From Shewanella gaetbuli (GTDB taxonomy: Bacteria > Pseudomonadota > Gammaproteobacteria > Enterobacterales > Shewanellaceae): a DNA stretch of 64,000 nt. The translations under genes and the position numbers were made by a program. The notes beneath the pieces are model-generated. The model did no database searches, was not told the DNA's origin, and was given only the letters and a program-made list of their open reading frames with translations. The stretch spans positions 165,482 to 229,481 of the forward strand of contig NZ_JAKIKP010000006.1 of assembly GCF_023284065.1 (NCBI RefSeq), written 5' to 3'. Positions within the stretch are counted from its first letter, which is position 1; each line of letters opens with the position of its first letter. This document shows, piece by piece, positions 19,738 to 29,073 of the stretch.

Positions 19738-19929
19738 TTAAGGTTTGTTTTCTTCAGTCGTTTCAGTGACAACAACTGACTCTGCTTCAGCTTGTTCAAG
19801 TTTAGCGCGTTCGGCCTTTGAAATATATCGAGGCTTAACTTTACTACTTGGATTGTCAGGCACGACTTTATTTTTGCGTGCTTTAGCTCGTTTAGCGAGC
19901 TTTTTAATCATCTGTTGCTTTTTGTTCAT
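19738..19929 (-). CDS. DUF2986 small basic protein
   Basis: A 63-residue protein with a very basic N-terminal half (NKKQQMIKKLAKRAKARKNK) and the family block KPRYISKAERAKLE followed by an acidic tail. DUF2986 proteins are found in Shewanella, Vibrio and relatives; function unknown. Its charge suggests ribosome or nucleic-acid association, which is inference. Stands alone between hairpins. Confidence 0.82.
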   Translation of the reverse strand: MNKKQQMIKKLAKRAKARKNKVVPDNPSSKVKPRYISKAERAKLEQAEAESVVVTETTEENKP

Positions 19930-20018
19930 AATAAATCTTCGTTATGTCAATGTATGACAGGCCATTTGGCGATGAGAAACTCTGTTAACGCTATTTTAGC
20001 GTAAATAACGCCAAATCC

Positions 20019-20468
20019 CTAGCGAGCAAATTTTTTGATATCGTCTTCAGTTGCACCTTCGTTACATTCTCCGCGAATTTCACCTCGCTCGTACTCAATA
20101 TAACGGCTGAGCTCAATATAGCCTTGCTGACAATAGCCGGTCATCGCGATAGTTTTATCTAAACCGATTTGAACTTGTTGTTTCCAGACTTCTAGAAAAT
20201 CTTCTCGTTGTTGCATTTCCCGTTGATAACTTCTGGCATCTTGTTTACGACGATTGATACGTTGCTGATGCGGCATGGCATCATCAATATTTCGATCTGA
20301 TGCTGTCGCAAGTTTCGCTTTATAGACAAATAATTTGATGCCATCGCCTTTTATTTGAGTTTTAAACTGATCTTTAAATTGACCAGCAAACTCCATGGGA
20401 TCAATCTTTTTTGCACTACAGCCTGCTAAGCCGAATAACAGTGAAATGATGAGAAGTCGTTTCAACAA
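20019..20468 (-). CDS. hypothetical lipoprotein
   Basis: A 149-residue protein with a short signal and lipobox GLAGC (Cys17). The rest is charged and helical, with a long QQRINRRKQDARSYQREMQQ coil-like segment and two Cys residues near the end (GYCQQGY, RGECNEG). The start is a TTG with AAGGA seven bases upstream; no ATG is available. Sits 45 bases after the glutaredoxin gene. No function recognised. Confidence 0.78.
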   Translation of the reverse strand: MLKRLLIISLLFGLAGCSAKKIDPMEFAGQFKDQFKTQIKGDGIKLFVYKAKLATASDRNIDDAMPHQQRINRRKQDARSYQREMQQREDFLEVWKQQVQIGLDKTIAMTGYCQQGYIELSRYIEYERGEIRGECNEGATEDDIKKFAR

Positions 20469-20513
20469 AGGTAAGTCCTTTTATGTTTATTGAGTCACTG
20501 ATGATACCAATGG

Positions 20514-20870
20514 TTAGGCAAACTTTTCATTTAAATATTGGCTGATAGCGGATGATTCATATAGCCATTGAGTTTGACCATTTTCTTCAATCCTTAAACA
20601 AGGTACTTGAACTTTGCCACCTTGAGTAAGCAATTGCTGTTTATTATCTGCTAATTTGGCATCAACTAATTGAATATTTAGGTTTTGACGACGTAACTCT
20701 CGACGTACTTTTACACAAAATGGGCATGCGTGGTATTGAAAAAGCGTTAATGATTGAGATTGTGCATCAACTTGAGTTTGTTCTTCTGGTGAACGTTGGC
20801 GTTTTTTCGGCGCAAAAATAAAATTGAGTAATAAAATAATTCGGCCTAAAAACCATCGTATAACAAACAT
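20514..20870 (-). CDS. membrane-anchored glutaredoxin/GST N-terminal domain protein
   Basis: A 118-residue protein. A hydrophobic helix at residues 3-19 (with no cleavage site) is followed by a linker and a thioredoxin fold: YHACPFCVKVRRELR has the CPFC redox motif (about residues 49-52), QVPCLRI the cis-Pro, and YESSAISQYLNEKFA the C-terminal GST-N block. It probably acts as a cytoplasmic glutathione-dependent redox protein held at the inner membrane. ATG with GAGG upstream. Upstream of the lipoprotein gene. Confidence 0.85.
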   Translation of the reverse strand: MFVIRWFLGRIILLLNFIFAPKKRQRSPEEQTQVDAQSQSLTLFQYHACPFCVKVRRELRRQNLNIQLVDAKLADNKQQLLTQGGKVQVPCLRIEENGQTQWLYESSAISQYLNEKFA

Positions 20871-20947
20871 AACTACCTCGTAAAAAAATAAAAGCGAATC
20901 TTACTGTATTGTTGATACAGATTAAAGCTTCATTATGATATCAAATG

Positions 20948-23900
20948 CTAATCAGCCTGCAATTCTAATGAGACTTCAGCCTCTTTGTGCTGAGTGTGAA
21001 CTCTACTTTCCATTACAAAAATGCGATCGCTGGCAATATTCCCTTGTTCAACGAGGAATGACTTAACCGATTTCGCTCTTTCCTGTGCCAGTGCTCCTAA
21101 GTCACTTTCATTGACTGTTTGATTATTTTTTAACTGGTTATATAGTGCAATATGCCAACGAGTTGTTAACGTTTCAAGTGGCAATTCAGTGTCAGGTTCA
21201 ATGGTTGCATGTTGTTCGATTATCTGTTGTTTAATTAATTCCGGTTCTAGCTGTAACTCGCTGGTATACAGCTGATATAACGCCTGTGTTAAAGGGCCAG
21301 ATTGCGGAAATTGACTGGCAGTTAACGGCGAGGGCAGATTGCTGACACTGATATTGGCAGATGATGCCAGTTTGCTGTGTAGTTTTTGTTCAGCCAGCGC
21401 TTGGCTATCGTTTATGGTATCAACATCGCCTTTTACATTGATAATTAATAATGGCCGGTCTTTTAACGCTTGAGCAAGCTCAAGGATATGCTCAGTTTGT
21501 TGCTCTACAATGTGAGTTTGACCGTAATCAAAGGCCACTTTATTCAGCGGCTCATCAGAGCCGACTAAATTGGCGAGTAAGCTAAACGGAGCGGTCACCG
21601 CTTTGGTGATAATGTTACCAAAAGCTCCCCAAATGATACTGCCAAAGCTGAAGCTAGGAGAATCAAGATCACCTTCAATATCGACGCCTAAATCAATGAC
21701 TCCGTGTCTATCTTGAAGTAGCGCAACGGCTAATGTGATAGGCAGGCTCGTTGCTAAACTACTGTTACTCGGTTTGCCAAGTTGTAATTGATTAATCACT
21801 ACATGATTCGAACCTAACAGATTGTTTTTCTCGAGCTGATAGTTTAAGTCGAGGTTTATTTGGCCTTTATCAATATAATAGCCGGCATAAGTGCCTGAGT
21901 ATGGGTTTACTGAGGTTAGTTCTACATGTTTGAACACGAGGTTTAAGTCCACAAAGGGCATTTTCGAAAATGGGTTTACCTTGCCTTTTAGAGTTACTGG
22001 AGCGTATTTATCGATTTTACCCGCTATATCAACAATTGAAGGTGTGTTGTTAGTATTAGAAAGCTGTGAAATATGACCATTAAGCAGTTCTATGCCAGAT
22101 GCAAAATTGGGTGTTAAAGAGTTATCAGCGAAGAATGCTGAACTATCTTTAAAAGTAATACGGTTAATGGTGATACTGGTGCTGGGAGTTGAAGCATCGG
22201 CTTGGGTTGCTTCCGCTGTTTTAGTCTCAGCTTCTTTAGCCGCTGAAGAACTTGGCTTAAGTAAATCTGAAATGTTGGTGGTTCTATCTTCAGCAATAAT
22301 GACTCTGGAAAAAAGTTGATCAAAGCTAATTTCATCGATTAGAAGCGTATTAGATTCTTTATCAAATTCAAGTTGATTAATATCCATTTTATTTAGCGTG
22401 ACGAGTGGCTTATTTAAAATGTTATCTTGAATTTCTAGGGTGTCTATCCATGCTTGACCGGTGTAGTTAAATTTTGAGGTAGCATCTAAACTGAGTTTGC
22501 CCACTGTACTTAATTTACCCGACTCAATAGTGATATTAATAAACTTTTCTAAGTAAGGTTGAAGGCTGGCTAAATAGAGGTTTTTATAGCTAAAGTCAGC
22601 ATTTAATGATTGTTGTTCAAAATCATATATGCCCGATGTGGCAAGATCACTGCGCTGATTAATTTTGGCGGAAAGTTGATATTCAAGAGGAGTAGTGAGA
22701 TCAGAGCGAATAACGCCTGTTTGTAGATTAATTTGGCTTAGGTCCCAAACGACTAATTTCGGGCTGCCAACAGACTCACCAAGACTAACATCAACATTGT
22801 TTAGATAACTTTCTTGGACTATCACTACCCAAGACGGTTCATTCTCAGACTTATTTTGTTGTTGAGGTGCAATTTCAGGTGATGTTGTCGCTTCATCAGT
22901 TGCCGCTGTTTGGAATGTTTTTGGCATAAGGATATTAACGATATCGGCACCAGTAGGAGACACGTTTAATACCAGTTTACCTTGTTCCGCTTTAATACTT
23001 TCAACAACAATCTCTTGCGTTAAACTATCCAGTGTTAACTGATTCATCGTTAACGTTTTAAGTGCAACCTTTTGTTCATCTTGATGATAAATACTTAATG
23101 ATTCTAATGATATATCAGTATTGTCGATACTAAATTGAAGCGTGTCAGAAGCCGTATTCATGGCTAAAGAAAGATGACTGGAAAGCCCAAACATACCTTG
23201 CTGTAGTTGAATATCAAAATGCTCATCAAAAAACTGCCAGTATTTTGATAAGTCAAAGTCGGTTAACTCAACCGCGACATTAACTGACAAAGGGAATAGC
23301 TGTAACTCACCCTTGAGGGCAAGCTGTGCTTGATATTCGTCATGTAATGTAATGGCGTATTGGTTTAGTTTGGTCAGGCTTTTATCTGTTTCAGCCACTA
23401 ATTTAGCCAAGCTGTCGAAGTGGTTAAATTCTAAATTAATTGCAGGGTAAGTCACCTGACTGTCACTCACGTTATCTTCAAGTGAAATGACACCTTGTTG
23501 AATGGCAATTTTGCTGATTTGTATTTGAAACGGAAGCCCGGGCTGACTATCAGCTTGTGAGTTAATCGGTTTATCATCAGCTTGTTGATTTAGTGCCAAT
23601 ATGTCAGAAAAATTAAAATTGTTTTCGGTGAGTCTATGGACATTGACACTGGGCTTTTGAAAACTGATTTCATCGATAGAGAGTGACAAATTAACCAATG
23701 AGGATAATGGAGAAAGATTGATATAAAGATTATCAAAACCGCTAAAAACTTCAGTAGAATTTTGCTCATGAATATACAGTTTGTTTATTGAAAGCTCATA
23801 AGTGAAAGGGTTAAATCTAATCTCATTTACTTGGCTAGTTCGGCCTGTGAGTTGTTCAATAACATCGGCTATTTTTTGCTCTGCGACATAAGGGAGGATA

Positions 23901-24001
23901 ACACCTAAAATCAAACATAAAAGGGCATATAACAGCGCGAGAACAATAATCGATTTTTGATATAAAGGAAATTGTGAAAATTTTAGTCTGACAAAAGACA
24001 T
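20948..24001 (-). CDS. DUF748 domain-containing AsmA-like protein
   Basis: A 1017-residue protein with one N-terminal membrane helix (about residues 17-37) and a long periplasmic beta-rich body of the DUF748 type, related to the AsmA clan. The family signature FNPFTYEL.INKLYIHE is near residues 45-60 and GVIDLGVDIEGDLDSPSFSFG is in the DUF748 core around residue 760. The C-terminal 90 residues (LAQERAKSVKSFLVEQG, DRIFVMESR) resemble the end of an OmpA-like domain. Role probably in envelope or lipid homeostasis, by family only. Divergent from the DUF445 gene. Confidence 0.85.
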   Translation of the reverse strand: MSFVRLKFSQFPLYQKSIIVLALLYALLCLILGVILPYVAEQKIADVIEQLTGRTSQVNEIRFNPFTYELSINKLYIHEQNSTEVFSGFDNLYINLSPLSSLVNLSLSIDEISFQKPSVNVHRLTENNFNFSDILALNQQADDKPINSQADSQPGLPFQIQISKIAIQQGVISLEDNVSDSQVTYPAINLEFNHFDSLAKLVAETDKSLTKLNQYAITLHDEYQAQLALKGELQLFPLSVNVAVELTDFDLSKYWQFFDEHFDIQLQQGMFGLSSHLSLAMNTASDTLQFSIDNTDISLESLSIYHQDEQKVALKTLTMNQLTLDSLTQEIVVESIKAEQGKLVLNVSPTGADIVNILMPKTFQTAATDEATTSPEIAPQQQNKSENEPSWVVIVQESYLNNVDVSLGESVGSPKLVVWDLSQINLQTGVIRSDLTTPLEYQLSAKINQRSDLATSGIYDFEQQSLNADFSYKNLYLASLQPYLEKFINITIESGKLSTVGKLSLDATSKFNYTGQAWIDTLEIQDNILNKPLVTLNKMDINQLEFDKESNTLLIDEISFDQLFSRVIIAEDRTTNISDLLKPSSSAAKEAETKTAEATQADASTPSTSITINRITFKDSSAFFADNSLTPNFASGIELLNGHISQLSNTNNTPSIVDIAGKIDKYAPVTLKGKVNPFSKMPFVDLNLVFKHVELTSVNPYSGTYAGYYIDKGQINLDLNYQLEKNNLLGSNHVVINQLQLGKPSNSSLATSLPITLAVALLQDRHGVIDLGVDIEGDLDSPSFSFGSIIWGAFGNIITKAVTAPFSLLANLVGSDEPLNKVAFDYGQTHIVEQQTEHILELAQALKDRPLLIINVKGDVDTINDSQALAEQKLHSKLASSANISVSNLPSPLTASQFPQSGPLTQALYQLYTSELQLEPELIKQQIIEQHATIEPDTELPLETLTTRWHIALYNQLKNNQTVNESDLGALAQERAKSVKSFLVEQGNIASDRIFVMESRVHTQHKEAEVSLELQAD

Positions 24002-24260
24002 TACAACACTCTACAGTACAATTTGAATAACACCATTTTAACGTTTTTACAGCATGAAAGAGAACGGTTTTTGCGTTTATTTTTCAATTTTAACTAAATG
24101 TTTTTGGGCAAACTATTGCGTAACCAACAACAGATTAGTCATGTAAGTAACGCTATTATTCAGATAAATTTTTTTTGGCGCTGCTCACCGACAATTATTT
24201 ATTGACGCATTTTTATCATTTACTGTTAAAATACGGCGATTTTTTAGCGGGAGAATGAGA

Positions 24261-24959
24261 TTGTCTAAAAGTTTGATTACCAATTTATTGGCTGCCACTT
24301 TAGTTATTGTTGGTTATTTGGCTGACCAAATGATGCTGTTTACTATAGGACTATTTGCTTTATCTGGAGCGATAACTAACTGGTTAGCAATCCATATGTT
24401 ATTCGAAAAAGTCCCAGGCTTGTATGGTTCAGGGGTTGTTCCAAATCGTTTTGAAGAATTTAAAGCCGGTATCAAACATTTAATGATGGAGCAATTTTTT
24501 ACTCAAGAAAATATTGACCGATTTCTGAACGTTGCTGACAGTAAAGCGATTGATTTAGCACCGGTAATCGACAAAGTTGACTTGGCACCATCGTTTGATG
24601 CTTTAGTGAATACCGTTGAACAATCTTCTTTAGGCGGCATGCTAGCGATGTTTGGTGGCACAGAGGCGTTAACACCGTTGAAAGACCCATTTATAGAAAA
24701 AATGAAGCAACAACTGGTTGAGCTATCAGAAAGCGATGACTTTAAACAAATACTAATCAATGAATTAGAGCAGCCAGATGTTATCGCTGACATTAGAGCT
24801 AAAGTTGACAATATTGTCGAACAACGACTAGAGGAGCTTACTCCGCAGCTTGTGAAACAAATTGTCCAAGATATGATTAAAAAGCATTTAGGCTGGTTAG
24901 TGATTTGGGGCGGGGTATTTGGCGGTTTAATTGGTGCTATTGCAGCTATACTAAAATAG
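24261..24959 (+). CDS. DUF445 family membrane protein
   Basis: A protein of about 232 residues with two N-terminal membrane helices, a helical middle and a C-terminal membrane helix ending GLIGAIAAIL. The N-terminal GAITNWLAIHMLFE with PNRFEEFK is diagnostic for DUF445 (YheB-like), whose role is unknown. The frame opens at ATG 24255, but a GGAG site stands seven bases before the TTG at 24261, which gives an SKSLITNLL start; I prefer that. Either may be right. Confidence 0.85.
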   Translation: MSKSLITNLLAATLVIVGYLADQMMLFTIGLFALSGAITNWLAIHMLFEKVPGLYGSGVVPNRFEEFKAGIKHLMMEQFFTQENIDRFLNVADSKAIDLAPVIDKVDLAPSFDALVNTVEQSSLGGMLAMFGGTEALTPLKDPFIEKMKQQLVELSESDDFKQILINELEQPDVIADIRAKVDNIVEQRLEELTPQLVKQIVQDMIKKHLGWLVIWGGVFGGLIGAIAAILK

Positions 24960-25037
24960 CCTGTTTAAAGCTTAAATCATCCAATTAAAAGACTATTTGC
25001 TATACTGCAAGTAGTCTTTTTTTTTGCGGATTACATT

Positions 25038-25388
25038 ATGTCAGCGCATCATCATATCAATTATCTTGAAATTCCTGTCATCAACTTAGCACAGTCAAAG
25101 CAGTTTTTTTCGACGGTGTTTAATTGGCAATTTAAAGATTATGGACCGCAATACAGTTGCTTTTTAGATGTGGGCATTGATGGTGGTTTTTATGAAACAA
25201 CCCAATCATTTTCATTAGCAAATGGTTCACCTCTTATTGTGATATACAGTGAAAACTTATCTGAAACTCAACAGGCGATAACCACCAGTGGTGGAACGAT
25301 TTCAAAGAATATATTTGAGTTTCCAGGTGGACGAAGATTTCACTTTTTAGACACTAACGGCAATGAGTTTGCCGTGTGGTCTGAGTAA
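25038..25388 (+). CDS. VOC family (glyoxalase-like) protein
   Basis: A 116-residue single vicinal-oxygen-chelate domain. INYLEIPVINLAQSKQFFSTVFNW is the opening block (shown in overview), FPGGRRFHFLDTNGNEFAVWSE the closing block, with the typical DTNGNE. Substrate unknown. An overlapping T-rich stretch upstream may end the DUF445 gene. Followed seven bases later by a small DUF1289 gene, probably in the same transcript. Confidence 0.88.
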   Translation: MSAHHHINYLEIPVINLAQSKQFFSTVFNWQFKDYGPQYSCFLDVGIDGGFYETTQSFSLANGSPLIVIYSENLSETQQAITTSGGTISKNIFEFPGGRRFHFLDTNGNEFAVWSE

Positions 25389-25394
25389 AACCTA

Positions 25395-25562
25395 GTGACT
25401 ATAGCATCGCCTTGTATCAGGCACTGCTGTTTAGATGAAAATGATGTTTGTTTGGGGTGTCGTCGAACGCTAGAGGAGATTTTAGCGTGGCATCACATGA
25501 CTCACGAACAAAAAATGAAGATCATTAAACAATTGGCTGAACGCGCATCTCAGAGTAAATAG
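25395..25562 (+). CDS. DUF1289 small cysteine protein
   Basis: A 55-residue gene too short for most automatic calls. It opens at a GTG six bases after the VOC stop. The sequence reads SPCIRHCCLDENDVCLGCRRTLEEI, giving the DUF1289 Cys pattern (C7, C11 or C12, C19, C22), then WHHMTHEQK and a Lys-rich tail. Members are thought to bind zinc or Fe-S; no role is proven. The start lacks a strong ribosome-binding site, which would fit coupling to the upstream gene. Confidence 0.85.
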   Translation: MTIASPCIRHCCLDENDVCLGCRRTLEEILAWHHMTHEQKMKIIKQLAERASQSK

Positions 25563-25673
25563 TGTCAGCTAGAGTTTTGAGCAATTACACATTAGAGTAC
25601 AAATAAGATTATCAATAAAAGTTACGCTAACTTTCCATTAATCACATTCGTGTTAACCACATTCGCATTAACG

Positions 25674-25706
25674 ACAATGAGGCTATTAAGCCAATAGCCT
25701 CATTGT
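25674..25706. terminator. inverted repeat between DUF1289 and uraA
   Basis: A 14-base perfect hairpin, ACAATGAGGCTATT / AATAGCCTCATTGT with AAGCC loop, between convergent genes. Neither side has a strict T-run, but a T-rich tail follows on the plus strand. Confidence 0.65.
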
Positions 25707-25723
25707 GTTGTCTTCATTTTACT

Positions 25724-26956
25724 TTAATGAGCCGCTTTATGATCGTCAGTTGTTTTAGGTAAAAGAAGATTTAATAAGATGGCAATTAACCCGCAAAGGC
25801 TAATACCGGTAAGGCTAAATGATCCAATACCAAATGCCATACCACCAATACCAAACACCAGTGTTACCGCAACAATACTTAAGTTACGAGGCTCTGACAA
25901 ATCAACTTGATTTCGAATTAGGGTATTCAATCCTACCGCGGCGATAGAGCCAAATAAAAGACACATAATGCCACCCATCACCGGCACTGGAATAGTTTGA
26001 AGTAAGGCACCTAATTTACCGACAAACGCGAGAACAATTGCGGTGATGGCTGTCCAAGTCATGATTCTTGGATCAAAACATCGGGTTAATGTTACTGCAC
26101 CGGTAACTTCCGAATAAGTGGTATTTGGTGGGCCACCGAAAGCAGATGCGGCCATGGTTGCTACACCGTCACCGGCTAAAGTGCGATGAAGCCCGGGCTT
26201 TTTCATGTAATCTTTTCCAGTAACATTTGAAATAGCTAAAATATCTCCTATGTGCTCAACTGCGGGTGCAATGGCAACTGGGATCATAAATAAAATGGCA
26301 TGCCAATTGAATTCAGGGGCAACAAAGTTAGGCACAGAAAGCCATGCTGCTTGGTTTACGGCGGTAAAGTCCACTACACCAAAAAATAAACTTAAACTGT
26401 ATCCAACAATTATACCGGCTAATATTGGCATTAATCTCGCGATACCTTTAGCCAGTGAAGCCACCAAAATAGTGGTAATTAACGACGCCAGTGAAATGAT
26501 TAATGCAGTATCAGCATTGATTAACTGCACTGCACCGTCACCCGTTTTACCCAGTGCCATATTAACGGACATAGGCGCAAGCCCGAGGCCAATAATCATA
26601 ATCACAGGCCCTACAACTACTGGAGGTAGAAGCTTATGGATAAAGCCAGCTCCGCGCACTTTAACAGTGATTCCGAGTAACACGTAAACTAAACCTGCGA
26701 CCATTAATCCCCCCATTGTGGAAGCAATTCCCCAGGTTTGTACGCCATAAAGAATAGGGGCGGTAAACGCAAAAGAAGATGCCAGAAAAATGGGGACTTG
26801 TCGCTTGGTTATAAGCTGAAACAACAAGGTACCTATACCTGCAGTAAATAGTGCAACACTGGTATCAAGACCAGTAAGTAAAGGCATTAATACGAGTGCC
26901 CCAAAGGCAACAAATAGCATTTGTGCCCCTTGAAGCGGTATAAATAAGTGTTTCAT
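25724..26956 (-). CDS. uraA: uracil permease UraA (NCS2 family)
   Basis: Uracil:proton symporter of the inner membrane, 410 residues with about 14 hydrophobic segments. The APAVEHIGDILAISN motif carries the conserved Glu of the transport site and GDGVATMAASAFGGPPNTTYSEV the second conserved Glu region. In E. coli it sits beside upp; here no upp is adjacent, but DUF2066-hda follow divergently as in other Shewanella. A large opposite-strand frame inside it is a shadow. Confidence 0.95.
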   Translation of the reverse strand: MKHLFIPLQGAQMLFVAFGALVLMPLLTGLDTSVALFTAGIGTLLFQLITKRQVPIFLASSFAFTAPILYGVQTWGIASTMGGLMVAGLVYVLLGITVKVRGAGFIHKLLPPVVVGPVIMIIGLGLAPMSVNMALGKTGDGAVQLINADTALIISLASLITTILVASLAKGIARLMPILAGIIVGYSLSLFFGVVDFTAVNQAAWLSVPNFVAPEFNWHAILFMIPVAIAPAVEHIGDILAISNVTGKDYMKKPGLHRTLAGDGVATMAASAFGGPPNTTYSEVTGAVTLTRCFDPRIMTWTAITAIVLAFVGKLGALLQTIPVPVMGGIMCLLFGSIAAVGLNTLIRNQVDLSEPRNLSIVAVTLVFGIGGMAFGIGSFSLTGISLCGLIAILLNLLLPKTTDDHKAAH

Positions 26957-27101
26957 TGATAAATCCTGTGGCTGATGTTCAATTGATAATTATTATTGTT
27001 CGATATTATAAACTATTAAAAAGAGTGGCAGTGACCATACTCGTCAGTTTTTTATTATGTTACACTTCACATACTTATTTTTATTGCGTTTATGTCACCT
27101 A

Positions 27102-28190
27102 ATGCTAAAAAAATTCCTAAATATTATTGTATTATTAACGTTTGCTTTTCATTTACCTGCTTTTGCCGATGAAGTGGCAAACTTAGACGAAGCTAACATT
27201 GTGGTTGAGTCTCGTTCATCTAAATTACGACAAGAGGCATTAAAGGAAGCCTTAGCCAGTGTTTTTTTGAAAAACTCAGGCAAACCAAGTGTTGTTCTTC
27301 ATCCTTTAATCAAAGCTCAAATTGACAACCCTGAATTGTTATTGATTCAGTATGGTTATACTCAAGAAGACGAGAATTTAATATTAAAAGCTAATTTTGA
27401 TCATCAAGGTGTTATCCGCACACTTAGGCAAGCTGATCAGCCTGTTTGGGGCGTTCAAAGACCGTTAACCTTGTTATGGTTATCATTTGTTGAAGATAAC
27501 AGCCGAGTCATTTTATCTGATATTAGCGACAATGAAATTCGTGATAACTTGACGAGTGAGTCGAGTAATAAAGGGATTCCAATATTATTACCTTTGATGG
27601 ATTTAGACGATCTGATGGCGGTATCGCCAACCGATGTAAAAGGCATGTTTGTTAGCCCGATAAAAGCCGCTTCAAATCGATACAAAGCAGATTATTTTGC
27701 GGTTGCTGACATTGAAGAGTCATTAGGGCGAATTAGTTATAAACTGACTTTATACAATAACAATCAAACAGAGATGAATATTCAGCCACTTTTTATGCGT
27801 CAAGGTGTGGCGGCAGACACCACTGCTGCGGCAAATATCATGATTGCTTTGTTAGCTGATTATTATATTAGCCAATATGCTATTGAGTCTTCAGGTAATG
27901 ATTTAACTGCACATGTGAGTTTTACTGGTGTAACAAGTATGGCTCAGGTTGTTGATCTTGAAGATTACCTAAAAAGTTTAAGTGCGGTTAAATCGGTTAG
28001 TGTCAATGCATTAAATGATGCCACTATTACATATAAATTATCATTGTTTAGTAGTATAGAAGACTTAGAACGTTTACTGAATTTAGATAATCGGTTTACT
28101 CAGATAGACGCTATAGGCAGTGTTGATATGTATTATGCCCCTCAGGGTGATCAAGCTAATAAACTTAACTATCAGTGGCAAAGTCAATAA
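27102..28190 (+). CDS. DUF2066 domain-containing exported protein
   Basis: About 362 residues with a signal peptide (LKKFLNIIVLLTFAFHLPAFA). The N-terminal part has the DUF2066 pattern RQEALKEALASVFLKNSGKPSV, ending with a C-terminal region SLFSSIEDLERLLNLDNRF. Function unknown; often found ahead of hda. The longest frame begins at 27057, but the extra 15 residues make the signal peptide unusually long, so the ATG at 27102 is preferred. Neither start has a clear ribosome-binding site. Confidence 0.85.
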   Translation: MLKKFLNIIVLLTFAFHLPAFADEVANLDEANIVVESRSSKLRQEALKEALASVFLKNSGKPSVVLHPLIKAQIDNPELLLIQYGYTQEDENLILKANFDHQGVIRTLRQADQPVWGVQRPLTLLWLSFVEDNSRVILSDISDNEIRDNLTSESSNKGIPILLPLMDLDDLMAVSPTDVKGMFVSPIKAASNRYKADYFAVADIEESLGRISYKLTLYNNNQTEMNIQPLFMRQGVAADTTAAANIMIALLADYYISQYAIESSGNDLTAHVSFTGVTSMAQVVDLEDYLKSLSAVKSVSVNALNDATITYKLSLFSSIEDLERLLNLDNRFTQIDAIGSVDMYYAPQGDQANKLNYQWQSQ

Positions 28191-28262
28191 TGGCTTTGTT
28201 TTGTCAGCGTAGGCTTTATGGTATGATTAACGACGCTTTATGTTTATTTTGAGAATGTTTGA

Positions 28263-28973
28263 GTGAGCCAATCCTCTCCACGCCAATTATCTTTACCTGT
28301 CTATTTACCGGATGATGAAACTTTTGATAGTTATTATCCGGCGTCAGGTAATGACGAGTTAATTCAGAAATTACAAGCCTGTGCTGAGGGGCAATCTACT
28401 TCCTCATTGTATTTGTATGGCCCTCAAAAATCAGGTCGTACTCATTTGATGCATGCAGCCTGCGCTCATGCTAATGATCTTGACCGCCGCACGCTCTATA
28501 TACCGCTTGGAATACATGCCAGCATTTCTACCGCATTATTAGAAGGTGTTGAGTCTCTTAACTTAATTTGTATTGATGATATTGACGCTATAGCAGGGCA
28601 CCCTGTTTGGGAAGAGGCAATATTTCACTTATATAATCGTGTTAAAGAGCAAACTGACTGCCGTCTTATTGTTAGTGCGAGTGCATCGCCAACCGAGGCA
28701 AACTTTGCCTTACCCGACTTGGTATCACGTATGCAATGGGGCTTAATTTATCACTTGCAACCGATGGCTGATGATGAAAAGCTTGCGGCACTGCAACGTC
28801 GAGCAGCAATGCGCGGATTACAATTATCTGATGAGGTTGGCCGTTTTTTATTAACTCGTATGGCTCGCGACTTACGGACATTATTCGATGTTTTAGATAA
28901 GTTAGATAAAGCCTCTATGGTGCATCAGCGTAAGCTAACCATTCCGTTTATCAAAGAGATGTTACGGCTGTAA
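28263..28973 (+). CDS. hda: DnaA regulatory inactivator Hda
   Basis: AAA+ protein that with the sliding clamp and DNA triggers hydrolysis of DnaA-ATP after initiation. The N-terminal RQLSLPVYLPD contains the QLSLPV clamp-binding motif (about residues 8-13). YGPQKSGRTHLMHA is the Walker A, with Arg in place of the usual Lys, a degenerate form also seen in known Hda. The arginine-finger region is present (LVSRMQWGLIY). 236 residues; GTG start. Closed by a strong hairpin. Confidence 0.96.
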   Translation: MSQSSPRQLSLPVYLPDDETFDSYYPASGNDELIQKLQACAEGQSTSSLYLYGPQKSGRTHLMHAACAHANDLDRRTLYIPLGIHASISTALLEGVESLNLICIDDIDAIAGHPVWEEAIFHLYNRVKEQTDCRLIVSASASPTEANFALPDLVSRMQWGLIYHLQPMADDEKLAALQRRAAMRGLQLSDEVGRFLLTRMARDLRTLFDVLDKLDKASMVHQRKLTIPFIKEMLRL

Positions 28974-29023
28974 TTCGAGTTATTGCCGACAAAGTTTGTC
29001 CGCCTTTATTAAGTATCCATATT

Positions 29024-29059
29024 AAAAAGCCTAACTTAGCTGACTAAGTTAGGCTTTTT
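29024..29059. terminator. bidirectional terminator after hda
   Basis: Sixteen-base arms AAAAAGCCTAACTTAG / CTAAGTTAGGCTTTTT around CTGA, between convergent genes. Confidence 0.92.
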
Positions 29060-29073
29060 GGTGTACAGCAGGC

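Noticed and set aside
26250..26687. 145-residue plus-strand frame in uraA
   Set aside because: Antisense shadow of a strongly conserved transporter.
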